Positions 9,329 to 17,663 of a DNA stretch of 64,000 nucleotides are shown piece by piece. The stretch is from CAYWBI01 sp964456445 (GTDB lineage Bacteria > Calditrichota > Calditrichia > Calditrichales > J004): positions 30,169-94,168 of the forward strand of contig CAYWBI010000002.1 in the NCBI GenBank assembly GCA_964456445.1, read 5' to 3'. Position 1 is the stretch's first letter; every line of letters starts with the position of its first letter. A program made the translations under genes and the position numbers. The notes under the pieces were generated by a model. It saw only the letters and a list, made by a program, of their open reading frames with translations. It did not search any database and was not told where the DNA came from.

Positions 9329-10603
9329 TTATTCTTCCTGTAATTCAAAAATTTCATGTACCAGATTCAATTTCTGGTTAACGTTATCATGATTAGCTGC
9401 TTCCATATCCTTTAAATGCGAAACAGGCAGATGTAAAATCTTATTAAGCAGCCCGCGTGTTACCTGGTTTACCAACTCAAGCTGATCTTCGCTGACCCGG
9501 TTTTTATATTTGGCAATTTCGACAGCCCGGATACCTTCCATCTTATGCCGCAAGGATATAATCGTTGGTTTGAGTGCGCGTTGCCGGCGCCATTGCAAAT
9601 AATTTTCAGTATTGGCCTCAATAAAGGTTTCGGCTTTATCAAATTCTTCCCTGCGACGCACTTTGTTTGTATCAACAATTTTTTCAAGTGATGCCATGTT
9701 GTGTAAAAAGACGTTTTCAAATTGGGAAATGTCCGGATCAAAATCATTCGGGACCGCAATATCAACCATTATTATTGGCTTTGTTCCCCGTGCGCTCAGC
9801 GCAATTTTCATATCCTGATAAGTTATTATATAATTTGGGGATGATGTTGCGCCAATAACAATATCCACCTTATGTAAAATACGGGAAAGTTCATTTAGAG
9901 GCAGCGCTGTCCCTCCTATTTCCTGTGCTATTTTTTCGGCATTTTTTAGCGTGCGATTAGCAATGTACATCTTACCGGTCCCTTTTTGGCTAAGATGCTG
10001 GGCGGCCAGTTGTCCCGTCTCGCCGCTGCCAATCAGCAATACTTTTTTATCAGATATGCGATGAACAATTTTTTGGGCCAATTCAACAGCAGCGTAAGCT
10101 ACACTAACAGCACCGTAAGATATTGCGGTCCGAGATCGAATCTGCTTCTCAACCTGCAAAGACGTCTCAAACAAATGGTTCAAATAGCTGCCCACCGAGG
10201 AAATTTTACCGGCCAAAAGAAATGCTTTTTTAATCTGGCCGACAATCTCCGTCTCTCCGGGTATCATGGAATCCATGCCGGAAGTGACCCGGAACAAATG
10301 GCTGACGGCATCTTTGTCCTGGTAAAAATAAAAACATTCAAAATCCGTTTTTTTAAGTTTTGAGTTAAATCCAAGCCAGAATTCTTGAAGATTATCCTTG
10401 GTAACATCGGAGAATTTGCTTTTAACGTAAACTTCACTTCTATTGCATGTGGATACCACACAAACTTCATCTATCAGAGAAGATTTCAATAAAAGCCTTG
10501 AAAAAGTATCTTTTTCTTCATCAGAAAAAGATGCTTTTCCCAGTAAAGCAAAAGTGGAACTTTTAAAATTTACACCAATCGTATAGATATGTCCCTGTGC
10601 CAT
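9329..10603 (-). CDS. hemA: Glutamyl-tRNA reductase
   Basis: NADPH-dependent reduction of glutamyl-tRNA to glutamate-1-semialdehyde, the committed step of heme synthesis. The catalytic Cys is in VVSTCNRSEVY near residue 53. The catalytic domain is followed by a Rossmann domain (VLLIGSGETGQLAAQHL, about residue 185), then the helical spine and dimerisation domain. The ATG at 10603 is preferred and lies six bases after the upstream stop. A TTG at 10612 overlapping that stop would add three residues. Regulation by heme is common in this family but nothing in the sequence shows it here. Confidence 0.95.
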   Translation of the reverse strand: MAQGHIYTIGVNFKSSTFALLGKASFSDEEKDTFSRLLLKSSLIDEVCVVSTCNRSEVYVKSKFSDVTKDNLQEFWLGFNSKLKKTDFECFYFYQDKDAVSHLFRVTSGMDSMIPGETEIVGQIKKAFLLAGKISSVGSYLNHLFETSLQVEKQIRSRTAISYGAVSVAYAAVELAQKIVHRISDKKVLLIGSGETGQLAAQHLSQKGTGKMYIANRTLKNAEKIAQEIGGTALPLNELSRILHKVDIVIGATSSPNYIITYQDMKIALSARGTKPIIMVDIAVPNDFDPDISQFENVFLHNMASLEKIVDTNKVRRREEFDKAETFIEANTENYLQWRRQRALKPTIISLRHKMEGIRAVEIAKYKNRVSEDQLELVNQVTRGLLNKILHLPVSHLKDMEAANHDNVNQKLNLVHEIFELQEE

Positions 10604-10608
10604 AGTAC

Positions 10609-11436
10609 TCAACCAAAATTATGAAAACTGTCTAATACAAAACTAACAATAAAAAGGGATGCAAATATCGTAACGGCGCCTCCGACCGATAGATATGATA
10701 ATTTTTTTGTACTCCAATTGCGAACCTGTTTACCATAAATGAATACGCCGTAGATCGTCCAGATTACATATGAACTGACAACCTGTGGGTCGAAATGAGA
10801 AAAATCCGGAAAGGCCATTTTCCTCCAGAAAATACCTGAGACTATGGTAATCGATAAAAGGATGAACCCAACCATGGCAGACCAATTGCTAAACTGGCTT
10901 AGTTCTTCCAATGAAAAGGAAATATGATAAATCATCCCAAATCGCCCTTTTTTGAGGCTATAATATAAAATAAGATAAATGATGCTGAATAATGTGCATA
11001 AACCAAGCGCTGCATATGCAAGAACAGCGCTTGAAACATGGACTATAAACTTGGGGGTTTGCAAAACCGCATCGACCGAGGCATCCAGGTCAATCATTGA
11101 TGCCGCGAAGACCTGCAATAAAAGAATGGTTATAAACACAAACAATCCGGTATTTTTTATTTTTATACGCCATTCTATAAACCGGTAAACGATTGCAATG
11201 GCCAATGCGGTCAAGGACAACATTTCGCCTTTTGTGGTCACTGGGTAGTAATGCTGGTTAAAACCTCTCATGATAGTGTAAAGCAAATGAATAATCAGAA
11301 CCAAGCTAAAAAACCAAACGGCCACATTTTTATAGGATGACTTTGATTGAACGAATATTTTTGCGTATATCCAAATCAGGATGCCATATAATATTGGTAA
11401 TGAAATATTTAAAAATGGTATAACTGTCCGCATCAT
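10609..11436 (-). CDS. HemX/CcsA-like cytochrome c assembly family membrane protein
   Basis: A 275-residue integral membrane protein with about eight hydrophobic segments and short loops, of the cytochrome c assembly superfamily to which CcsA, CcmC and the HemX/YpjD group belong. The conserved His-containing segment VHVSSAVLAYAALG is present. The tryptophan-rich WWD heme-handling motif is not: the matching place reads FWRKMAFPDFSHFDPQ, keeping only Asp-Pro. That favours the HemX group, which lies before hemA in several bacteria and affects HemA level, over a working heme lyase. It is the first gene of the heme operon, with tandem ATGs at 11436 and 11433. Confidence 0.75.
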   Translation of the reverse strand: MMRTVIPFLNISLPILYGILIWIYAKIFVQSKSSYKNVAVWFFSLVLIIHLLYTIMRGFNQHYYPVTTKGEMLSLTALAIAIVYRFIEWRIKIKNTGLFVFITILLLQVFAASMIDLDASVDAVLQTPKFIVHVSSAVLAYAALGLCTLFSIIYLILYYSLKKGRFGMIYHISFSLEELSQFSNWSAMVGFILLSITIVSGIFWRKMAFPDFSHFDPQVVSSYVIWTIYGVFIYGKQVRNWSTKKLSYLSVGGAVTIFASLFIVSFVLDSFHNFG

Positions 11437-11508
11437 AAAACCCGCTTCTAATTAATCATTAAACAGTCGCATCACCTACAATAACCATGCCTAAACACAA
11501 AATGATAC

Positions 11509-11523
11509 CGAAATTTAATTTCG
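11509..11523. repeat. 15-bp palindrome before the heme operon
   Basis: CGAAATTTAATTTCG is a perfect palindrome around a single central base, placed about 75 bp upstream of the first gene of the heme operon. Its size and position would suit a repressor or activator site. No regulator can be named from the sequence. Confidence 0.4.
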
Positions 11524-11763
11524 CGGCAAAGGCACTATCAGTTTTTATGAATAAGATTTTTTTAGACCGGTTTCTTCAATACGGGTATTCTCAACCCCTT
11601 AACAATACAAGCGCTGTATTTAAGGCTTTTTCTCAAAAAGTTGGGGGTAATTCTTAAAAATGATATGATGAGGTAACTTAAAAAAAAAGAAAATGGGACT
11701 TTTATTTTATCCAAGGGCAGGCTAAATACATTTATCAATTTTGCATACAAAATCAAACTGTCT

Positions 11764-11797
11764 TTTCAAATTGAAACATTCCCTATTCAATTTGAAA
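11764..11797. repeat. Inverted repeat, two 12-bp arms
   Basis: Arm 11764-11775 (TTTCAAATTGAA) and arm 11786-11797 (TTCAATTTGAAA) are exact reverse complements with a 10-base spacer. Each arm is also nearly palindromic by itself (TTCAA-A/T-TTGAA), so the site could be read as two copies of one operator one and a half to two helical turns apart, or as a hairpin. It lies about 330 bp upstream of the heme operon and 120 bp below the end of the thioesterase gene. Confidence 0.45.
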
Positions 11798-11918
11798 TAA
11801 ATTCGGCGTTATTTGTCTTTTTACCCTGGTTTATGATCTTGCTTAGAATTTTTTTATCTGAGGATGGCTCAATGGTTTTCTCCGGGCAATTCTGAAGTAT
11901 AATGAAAAAAAAATAAGA

Positions 11919-12341
11919 TTAATTGAAAAGTGCCATAAATTTCTTCGGAACAGGCGACACTTTTTTCTTCTTATAATCATAAAATACAATCCCGGTTTTT
12001 ACCCGTGCAATCTCCCTTTGATTTGTTTCATCGAGTAAGTGATAAATCAGGTCGCATCCAACCCTTGTAAAATCCAGCACGGCGATGCGTATTATAATTT
12101 CCATTCCATAAAAAGCTTCGGTTTTATAGATAAGCGCAGCATCACTCATAATTATGCCAACGCCTTCCACCGCCATTTCCGAATATCCAAGCGATTGAAG
12201 AAACTGTACGCGCGCTTCATGTACCAGGGACAGGAAGACATCGTTTCCCACGTGACCGCCATAATTTAGGTCTCCTATCCGTACGGTTAACTTTGTTTGA
12301 AAATTAAACCTTTCCGGTATATTAATTTTTATTCGCGGCAT
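11919..12341 (-). CDS. Acyl-CoA thioesterase, hotdog (4HBT/FcbC-like) family
   Basis: A 140-residue single hotdog-fold protein. The family core RIGDLNYGGHVGNDVFLSLVHEAR has the helix that carries the active-site acid/His-Gly pair; here the order is Asp-x2-Tyr-Gly-Gly-His-Val-Gly-Asn, close to 4-hydroxybenzoyl-CoA thioesterase and YbgC types. The substrate is unknown. The ATG at 12341 follows AAAAGGGGACAA. It stands alone on the minus strand, divergent from carA. Confidence 0.8.
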   Translation of the reverse strand: MPRIKINIPERFNFQTKLTVRIGDLNYGGHVGNDVFLSLVHEARVQFLQSLGYSEMAVEGVGIIMSDAALIYKTEAFYGMEIIIRIAVLDFTRVGCDLIYHLLDETNQREIARVKTGIVFYDYKKKKVSPVPKKFMALFN

Positions 12342-12413
12342 TTGTCCCCTTTTTATTTTTCTGCTTATGTGTCAATTTAATTAATCGTAAACCAAAATTT
12401 AAAAAAAGAAAAA

Positions 12414-12443
12414 TTGTGTACAAAAACAAAAATACCCTATATT
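12414..12443 (+). promoter_or_regulatory. Possible sigma-70 promoter of carAB
   Basis: TTGTGT (12414-12419) and TATATT (12438-12443) are separated by 18 bases, about 40 bp upstream of carA. The match is moderate and the region is AT-rich, so chance is a real possibility. Confidence 0.3.
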
Positions 12444-12484
12444 AAATTCCCAGAAAACATATCTCCCATAAATTTAATTTCAAA

Positions 12485-13558
12485 ATGAAAAACAACCTAA
12501 ACGTTCACCCCGGATATCTGATCCTTGAGGACGGCATGACTTTCCATGGCACGTCTTTTGGCTGTCCCAAATCATCGGCAGGGGAAGTCGTTTTTAGCAC
12601 CGGTATGACCGGATATACGGAATCGTTGACCGACCCATCTTTTTACGGTCAGATTCTTACGCTCACCTACCCTCTTATTGGAAATTATGGCGTTGGAAAA
12701 CCCGTTTTAAAATCCGCTTTAAACCCCTTTGAATCCGACCGTATTCAAATAAACGGTCTGCTTGTTGCCGATTATTCCGATAACTATGCACATTGGGATG
12801 CGGAACAAAGCCTCAGCCAGTGGCTGCAAAAGGAGCAAATACCTGCCCTGTCCGGCATCGATACGCGCGCCCTTACCCAACATTTGCGTTCCAAAGGCGT
12901 TCTCACGGGCAAAATCATCATTCATGAACAAGAGGTGCCCGGGTACAACCCAAACCTGCATCATCTGCAAAAAGCGGTAAGTATTAAGCAGCCCCGCGTT
13001 TATGGAGAGGGACAGAAAAATATCGCATTGATAGACTGTGGCTGTAAAAATTCGATTATACAAAATTTAACCGCTCGTGGCATGCGTGTTACCCGTTTAC
13101 CCTGGGATTGGGAGATTGCCTTCGATGACTATGATGGTGTGATCATCTCCAGCGGCCCTGGCGACCCACGTATGTGCAGCGAAACCATCACACAAGCTCA
13201 AAAGGCAATGGCGCTGGAACGTCCGATGTTTGGAATCTGTCTCGGGCACCAAATAATGGCGCTGGCTGCCGGTGCGGAAACCTATAAGCTTAAGTACGGC
13301 CATCGCGGGCAAAACCAGCCGGTCATTCACCTCGACGGCAAAAAGTGTTTTGTAACTTCTCAAAACCACGGCTATGCCGTAAACAGCGCTACCCTTCCCG
13401 ATGATTGGCAATCATTATTTTTAAATCTAAACGATCAGACAAATGAGGGGCTGATCCATAAGTCCGGACGTTTTTTTAGTGTTCAGTTTCATCCGGAGGC
13501 GGCGCCGGGCCCTTATGACACGGGTTTTCTGTTTGATGATTTTTTGAAACTGCTTTGA
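12485..13558 (+). CDS. carA: Carbamoyl-phosphate synthase small (glutaminase) subunit
   Basis: Hydrolyses glutamine and passes ammonia to CarB for carbamoyl phosphate, feeding arginine and pyrimidine synthesis. The class I glutamine amidotransferase triad is complete: C252 in FGICLGHQIM, H335 and E337 in QFHPEAAPGP. The N-terminal CarA-specific domain opens with LILEDGMTFHGTSFG and contains FSTGMTGYTESLTDPSF. Length (357 residues) is slightly short of E. coli. carB follows after 51 bases, forming a two-gene plus-strand unit inside mostly minus-strand surroundings. Confidence 0.96.
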   Translation: MKNNLNVHPGYLILEDGMTFHGTSFGCPKSSAGEVVFSTGMTGYTESLTDPSFYGQILTLTYPLIGNYGVGKPVLKSALNPFESDRIQINGLLVADYSDNYAHWDAEQSLSQWLQKEQIPALSGIDTRALTQHLRSKGVLTGKIIIHEQEVPGYNPNLHHLQKAVSIKQPRVYGEGQKNIALIDCGCKNSIIQNLTARGMRVTRLPWDWEIAFDDYDGVIISSGPGDPRMCSETITQAQKAMALERPMFGICLGHQIMALAAGAETYKLKYGHRGQNQPVIHLDGKKCFVTSQNHGYAVNSATLPDDWQSLFLNLNDQTNEGLIHKSGRFFSVQFHPEAAPGPYDTGFLFDDFLKLL

Positions 13559-13609
13559 AGCAAAACAAATTATATCATTCCAATATCCTATTTCCGCGGA
13601 CGGAAAATA

Positions 13610-16600
13610 ATGAAAAAAAATATAAAAAAAATCCTCGTTCTTGGCAGCGCGGCCTTAAAGATTGGCGAAGCCGGCGAATTTGACTATTCCGGTAGCCAGG
13701 CCATTAAAACGCTGAAAGAAGAGGGTGTCGAAACCATCCTGATAAACCCCAATATTGCGACCATCCAAACTTCCGAACATCTGGCGGATAAGGTGTACTT
13801 CCTGCCGGTAAACAAGACATTTGTGGAAAAAGTTATACAAAAAGAAAAACCGGATGGCATTCTGCTTGGCTTTGGCGGACAAACGGCCCTAAATACCGGG
13901 CTTACACTACACCAAACGGGCATCCTGGAAAAGCATGGCTGTCGTGTTTTAGGAACCCCTATCGAAACAATACTGGCGACCGAAGACCGTAAAGTGTTTG
14001 TAACACGTCTGAACGAAATCGGGGTAAAAACTGCCCGAAGCGCGGTGGCGGAATCGGAAGAAGAAGCGGTACAAACCGCCGATAAGATTGGATACCCGGT
14101 CATGTTGCGGATCGCTTTTGCACTCGGCGGCCTTGGCTCCGGTATCTGCACGAGCGAGGAGATATTACGGGAAAAGTGCCGGATGGCGCTGAACCATACC
14201 TCCCAGGTGCTCATAGAAGAATATCTGCTTGGTTGGAAAGAGATCGAATATGAAGTGGTGCGTGACCGTTACGACAACTGCATAACGGTTTGCAATATGG
14301 AAAACTTCGATCCAATGGGGATACATACCGGTGAAAGTATTGTGGTGGCCCCAAGCCAAACCCTTACCAACCGGGATTACCATTACTTACGTGAAGTCGC
14401 CATAAAAACCATACGTCATCTTGGAATTGTGGGAGAATGCAACATCCAATATGCCTATAACCCCCGGGAAGAGGACTATCGTGTAATTGAAGTTAACGCC
14501 CGTTTATCGCGCAGTTCGGCACTGGCCTCCAAGGCAACCGGTTATCCGCTTGCCTCCGTTGCCACACGTCTTTCCCTGGGGTATGGATTGTTTGAACTGA
14601 CCAATGCCGTTACAAAAACAACCAGCGCTTTTTTTGAACCGGCCCTGGATTATATCGTTGTAAAAATCCCCCGTTGGGATTTAAGAAAATTCCGAAATGT
14701 TTCCTACCAAATCGGTTCCAGCATGAAATCGGTTGGGGAGGTTATGGCCATTGGCCGAAGCTTTGAAGAAGCCCTGCAGAAAGCGATTCGTATGCTTGGA
14801 AACGGTCCGGTTGGATTTGCCGCAAACAATGATATAAATTTTAAAGACTTAGAAACGGAAATCAGCCAACCAACGGATTACCGCTTATTTGCCATCGCCA
14901 ATGCCCTGCGCCAGGGGTTCACCGTTGAACACATTCACGAATTAAGTCATATCAATCCGTGGTTCCTCTATAAATTGGCAAATATTATTTCAATAGAAAG
15001 CGAGCTCTCATCATTTACGGCATCGACCATTCCAAAACCCCTATTGCAAAAAGCAAAAGTCTATGGGTTTTCCGATATGCAAATAGCCCGGATTTGTAAA
15101 GTTAACGCAGATATCATCCGCGAACTTCGCCGGCATTTTGACCTTCATCCCTTTGTACGGCAGATTGATACGATGGCAGCGGAATATCCTGCCGCAACCA
15201 ATTATCTTTATCTCAGCTATAACGCGGTGGCACACGATGCGGTAAAAAAAGCAAATAAATCCGTTTTGATTCTGGGTTCGGGGGCGTATCGTATTGGCAG
15301 CTCGGTCGAGTTTGACTGGTGCGCCGTAAATGCGGGCAAAACACTGCGTGAACTAAGCTATTCAACCATCATGCTCAACTATAACCCCGAAACGGTAAGC
15401 ACGGATTATGATGAGTTCGATGTATTGTTTTTCGAAGAGATATCGCTTGAAACCATCATTGAGATCAATACCCTGTTTAATCCTTTGGGCACGATCATTT
15501 CCATGGGCGGACAGATTCCCAATAATTTAGCCGTGGCGCTTAGTAAAAATAACATCCCCATATTGGGAACGTCCACACATTCCATAGACATGGCCGAGAA
15601 CCGGCGGAACTTCTCGGATATGCTGGACCGTTTGGAGATTGACCAGCCGGTGTGGCAGGAGCTTTCCTCTATCGAACAGGCTTTTAGCTTTGCTCATCGG
15701 GCGGGTTACCCCGTTCTTGTAAGGCCCTCGTACGTGCTTAGCGGGGCGGCCATGGCCGTGGCCTCAAACCAGAACGAATTGGAAGAATACCTGAATAAAG
15801 CAATTGAAATTTCGCCGGAACATCCAACGGTAATAAGCAAATTTTATGAAAATGCAAAAGAAATTGAATATGATGCAGTGGCACAGGAGGGCTATGTTCT
15901 GGCTTATGCCATCTCCGAACACGTGGAAAATGCCGGTGTCCATTCCGGTGACGCTACGCTTGTCTTCCCTCCACAACGCACCTACCTGGAAACCATGCGA
16001 CGTATCCGGCTTATCGGACAACAAATTGCAAATGAGCTAAATATCACCGGCCCCTTTAACATGCAGGTCCTGGCCAAACATAACCAGGTAAAGGTGATCG
16101 AATGCAATGTACGCGCTTCCCGAAGTTTTCCGTTTGTTTCTAAAATTATAAAATCGAACCTGATCGATCTGGCCACCAGGGCCATTATGGGCGAGAAACT
16201 CAACAAATTGGATTCGACATTTTTTGAAGTGAATTTTGTAGGGGTTAAAGCGCCGCAATTTTCCTTTACGCGTCTGGAGGGCGCCGATCCGGTAACAGGT
16301 GTGGAGATGGCCTCCACCGGAGAAGTTGGCTGTTTGGGCGCTGATTTTGATGAGGCCTTTTTAAAAGCGCTCATCTCCGTCGGCTATCGCTTTCCCATAA
16401 AAAGTATTTTAGTCTCATCGGGTTCGATTGAATCAAAGGCCGATTTATTGGAATCCATGCGGATTTTCCAAAAACTGGGCGTACAATTTTTCGCAACCGA
16501 TGGAACCGCAAAATTTATGCAGGCCAATAGCTTCGATGTCCAAAAACTCTATTGGCCCAGTCAGGATAAACAACCCAACACAATTGAATATATTAAAAAC

Positions 16601-16825
16601 GGGATTATCGATTTGGTTATCAACATTCCTAAAAACTATCATTCCGATGAATTGACCAACGGCTATCATATCCGCCGGGCCGCGGCAGACTATGGTATCA
16701 TGCTTATCACCAATCGTCAAATTGTAAAACGTCTTGCCGAGGCGCTTTCCCGGAAAGATATCAATGAATTGCAAATAAAGAGCTGGGATGCTTATCGCCT
16801 GGAAAATATTAAATTTAAAATTTAA
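13610..16825 (+). CDS. carB: Carbamoyl-phosphate synthase large subunit
   Basis: Makes carbamoyl phosphate from bicarbonate, two ATP and the ammonia delivered by CarA. The 1071-residue protein shows the expected internal duplication: each half has a preATP-grasp Rossmann start (KILVLGSAALKIGEAGEFDYSG and the matching VLILGSGAYRIGSSVEFDW near residue 550) and an ATP-grasp domain (EVNARLSRSSALASKATGYP; ECNVRASRSFPFVSK). A C-terminal MGS-like allosteric domain starts near residue 930. It is one chain, not split. The stop codon lies inside an AT-rich perfect hairpin. Confidence 0.97.
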   Translation: MKKNIKKILVLGSAALKIGEAGEFDYSGSQAIKTLKEEGVETILINPNIATIQTSEHLADKVYFLPVNKTFVEKVIQKEKPDGILLGFGGQTALNTGLTLHQTGILEKHGCRVLGTPIETILATEDRKVFVTRLNEIGVKTARSAVAESEEEAVQTADKIGYPVMLRIAFALGGLGSGICTSEEILREKCRMALNHTSQVLIEEYLLGWKEIEYEVVRDRYDNCITVCNMENFDPMGIHTGESIVVAPSQTLTNRDYHYLREVAIKTIRHLGIVGECNIQYAYNPREEDYRVIEVNARLSRSSALASKATGYPLASVATRLSLGYGLFELTNAVTKTTSAFFEPALDYIVVKIPRWDLRKFRNVSYQIGSSMKSVGEVMAIGRSFEEALQKAIRMLGNGPVGFAANNDINFKDLETEISQPTDYRLFAIANALRQGFTVEHIHELSHINPWFLYKLANIISIESELSSFTASTIPKPLLQKAKVYGFSDMQIARICKVNADIIRELRRHFDLHPFVRQIDTMAAEYPAATNYLYLSYNAVAHDAVKKANKSVLILGSGAYRIGSSVEFDWCAVNAGKTLRELSYSTIMLNYNPETVSTDYDEFDVLFFEEISLETIIEINTLFNPLGTIISMGGQIPNNLAVALSKNNIPILGTSTHSIDMAENRRNFSDMLDRLEIDQPVWQELSSIEQAFSFAHRAGYPVLVRPSYVLSGAAMAVASNQNELEEYLNKAIEISPEHPTVISKFYENAKEIEYDAVAQEGYVLAYAISEHVENAGVHSGDATLVFPPQRTYLETMRRIRLIGQQIANELNITGPFNMQVLAKHNQVKVIECNVRASRSFPFVSKIIKSNLIDLATRAIMGEKLNKLDSTFFEVNFVGVKAPQFSFTRLEGADPVTGVEMASTGEVGCLGADFDEAFLKALISVGYRFPIKSILVSSGSIESKADLLESMRIFQKLGVQFFATDGTAKFMQANSFDVQKLYWPSQDKQPNTIEYIKNGIIDLVINIPKNYHSDELTNGYHIRRAAADYGIMLITNRQIVKRLAEALSRKDINELQIKSWDAYRLENIKFKI

Positions 16826-16832
16826 TATTTTC
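16802..16832 (+). terminator. AT-rich hairpin over the carB stop codon
   Basis: A 14-bp perfect stem (16802-16815 with 16819-16832) around the loop TAA. The carB stop (16823-16825) lies within the 3' arm. The arm ends in TTTTC but no long T-run follows, so it may end transcription weakly, protect the 3' end, or serve both converging units. Confidence 0.4.
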
Positions 16833-16899
16833 TCTGTCAGGACAAAGGATTACTTTTCCCGTCGTTACAAGATTTGTGCAACCCGGACGGAGGCCAAAT

Positions 16900-17169
16900 T
16901 CAGAAAGAATAATATATAAGAGCAAGCAGGGCAATCAATGAGGCAACACCTGCGGGATTTGCAAAATTGATGGTAAATCCCAATCCACTTTTTTTAGGCA
17001 AAAATGCGCGTTTGTCATGAGGATTAAAATATATTATGGCCAGTTTCCAGTACCTATCCTCATTGGGAACGCGATTACGCCAATTCTTTGTAACGATTGT
17101 TTCATAAACGGTAATCACAACAATCAGAATACTAAACAGGATAATCAATAAAGAAAAACTCGAAATCAT
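16900..17169 (-). CDS. Small membrane protein, DUF5808-like
   Basis: From the ATG at 17169 the product is 89 residues. That start follows TAGGAGAA at ideal spacing and is preferred over an upstream in-frame ATG at 17214. It has an N-terminal membrane helix (ISSFSLLIILFSILIVVIT), a short domain with the sequence YWKLAIIYFNPHDKRAF and KKSGLGFTINFANP, and a second helix at the C-terminus. The central block matches my memory of the DUF5808 domain (W-x-G-x-Y-N-P-x-D ... PK-x-G-x-G-x-x-x-N), found at the end of some predicted membrane proteins. Function is unknown. It converges with carB. Confidence 0.6.
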   Translation of the reverse strand: MISSFSLLIILFSILIVVITVYETIVTKNWRNRVPNEDRYWKLAIIYFNPHDKRAFLPKKSGLGFTINFANPAGVASLIALLALIYYSF

Positions 17170-17663
17170 AATTTTTCTCCTATAATATTCCTTGATAAAT
17201 AGATATATATTCAAAAATTCTATTCAAAACAATAATACGAATCGCAGATGAATAATGTTGCATATAATTTACTATTCTTCGGGAGAAACAAAATCGCCGA
17301 TGATCAACATGATGACCCGTAGTAAAACAATATGATTTATGGCCACTGTTAATTTATAAGGCAGGGTTGTTTGCAACGGTAAGTCCGGTAAAAAAAAGAG
17401 AGGGAAAATAATTCATCCTTTAATAGGAGGGGAAGTATGGAGGCGTTCTGTTAAACTCACTTTCTTAAAGGAGTAGTTTTTGAACTATTTGATCCCTCTC
17501 AACCAACGACCTAACTCGCTTTATCATAGAGCATATATCATGCCAAGTTTTAAATATCATAGAACCCCGTATCCATGGGAACCACAGTGTTTTGTTTTAA
17601 GTTTTTAAATAACTTGTCCTGATTATCATCACCCTATTGTGTGAACCATCGACAAATTCAAAA
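17170..17663. other. Intergenic region between cysS and the DUF5808-like gene
   Basis: About 490 bp with no recognised gene. It must hold the promoter of the small membrane protein. On the plus strand there are two good ribosome-binding-site look-alikes, AGGAGGGG before a five-codon ATG frame near 17437 and AAAGGAG before the 42-codon TTG frame described separately. No RNA gene could be folded by eye. Confidence 0.4.
17480..17608 (+). CDS. Possible 42-residue small ORF (TTG start)
   Basis: An open frame from TTG 17480 to TAA 17606-17608, preceded by AAAGGAGTAG with seven bases spacing. The product would be polar and aromatic-rich with no membrane segment or known motif. Only the binding site supports it; it may be chance or the remnant of a decayed gene. 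Confidence 0.15.
   Translation: MNYLIPLNQRPNSLYHRAYIMPSFKYHRTPYPWEPQCFVLSF

Larger units (their letters stand above)
11437..11918. other. Intergenic region upstream of the heme operon
   Basis: An AT-rich gap of about 480 bp between the thioesterase stop and the first gene of the heme operon; the operon promoter must lie in or before it. No clear -35/-10 pair could be fixed. Two inverted repeats (listed separately) are the only structure seen. A 64-codon minus-strand frame at 11562-11756 has biased hydrophobic composition and no binding site worth trusting, and is left unannotated. Confidence 0.5.

Noticed and set aside
11562..11756. A 64-codon minus-strand open frame in the gap ahead of the heme operon
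   Set aside because: Hydrophobic AT-driven composition, no ribosome binding site and no family resemblance; an expected chance frame in such a gap.
13684..14214. A 176-codon minus-strand open frame opposite carB
   Set aside because: Antisense shadow of the first ATP-grasp half of carB; composition is low-complexity Ser/Arg/Pro typical of such shadows.
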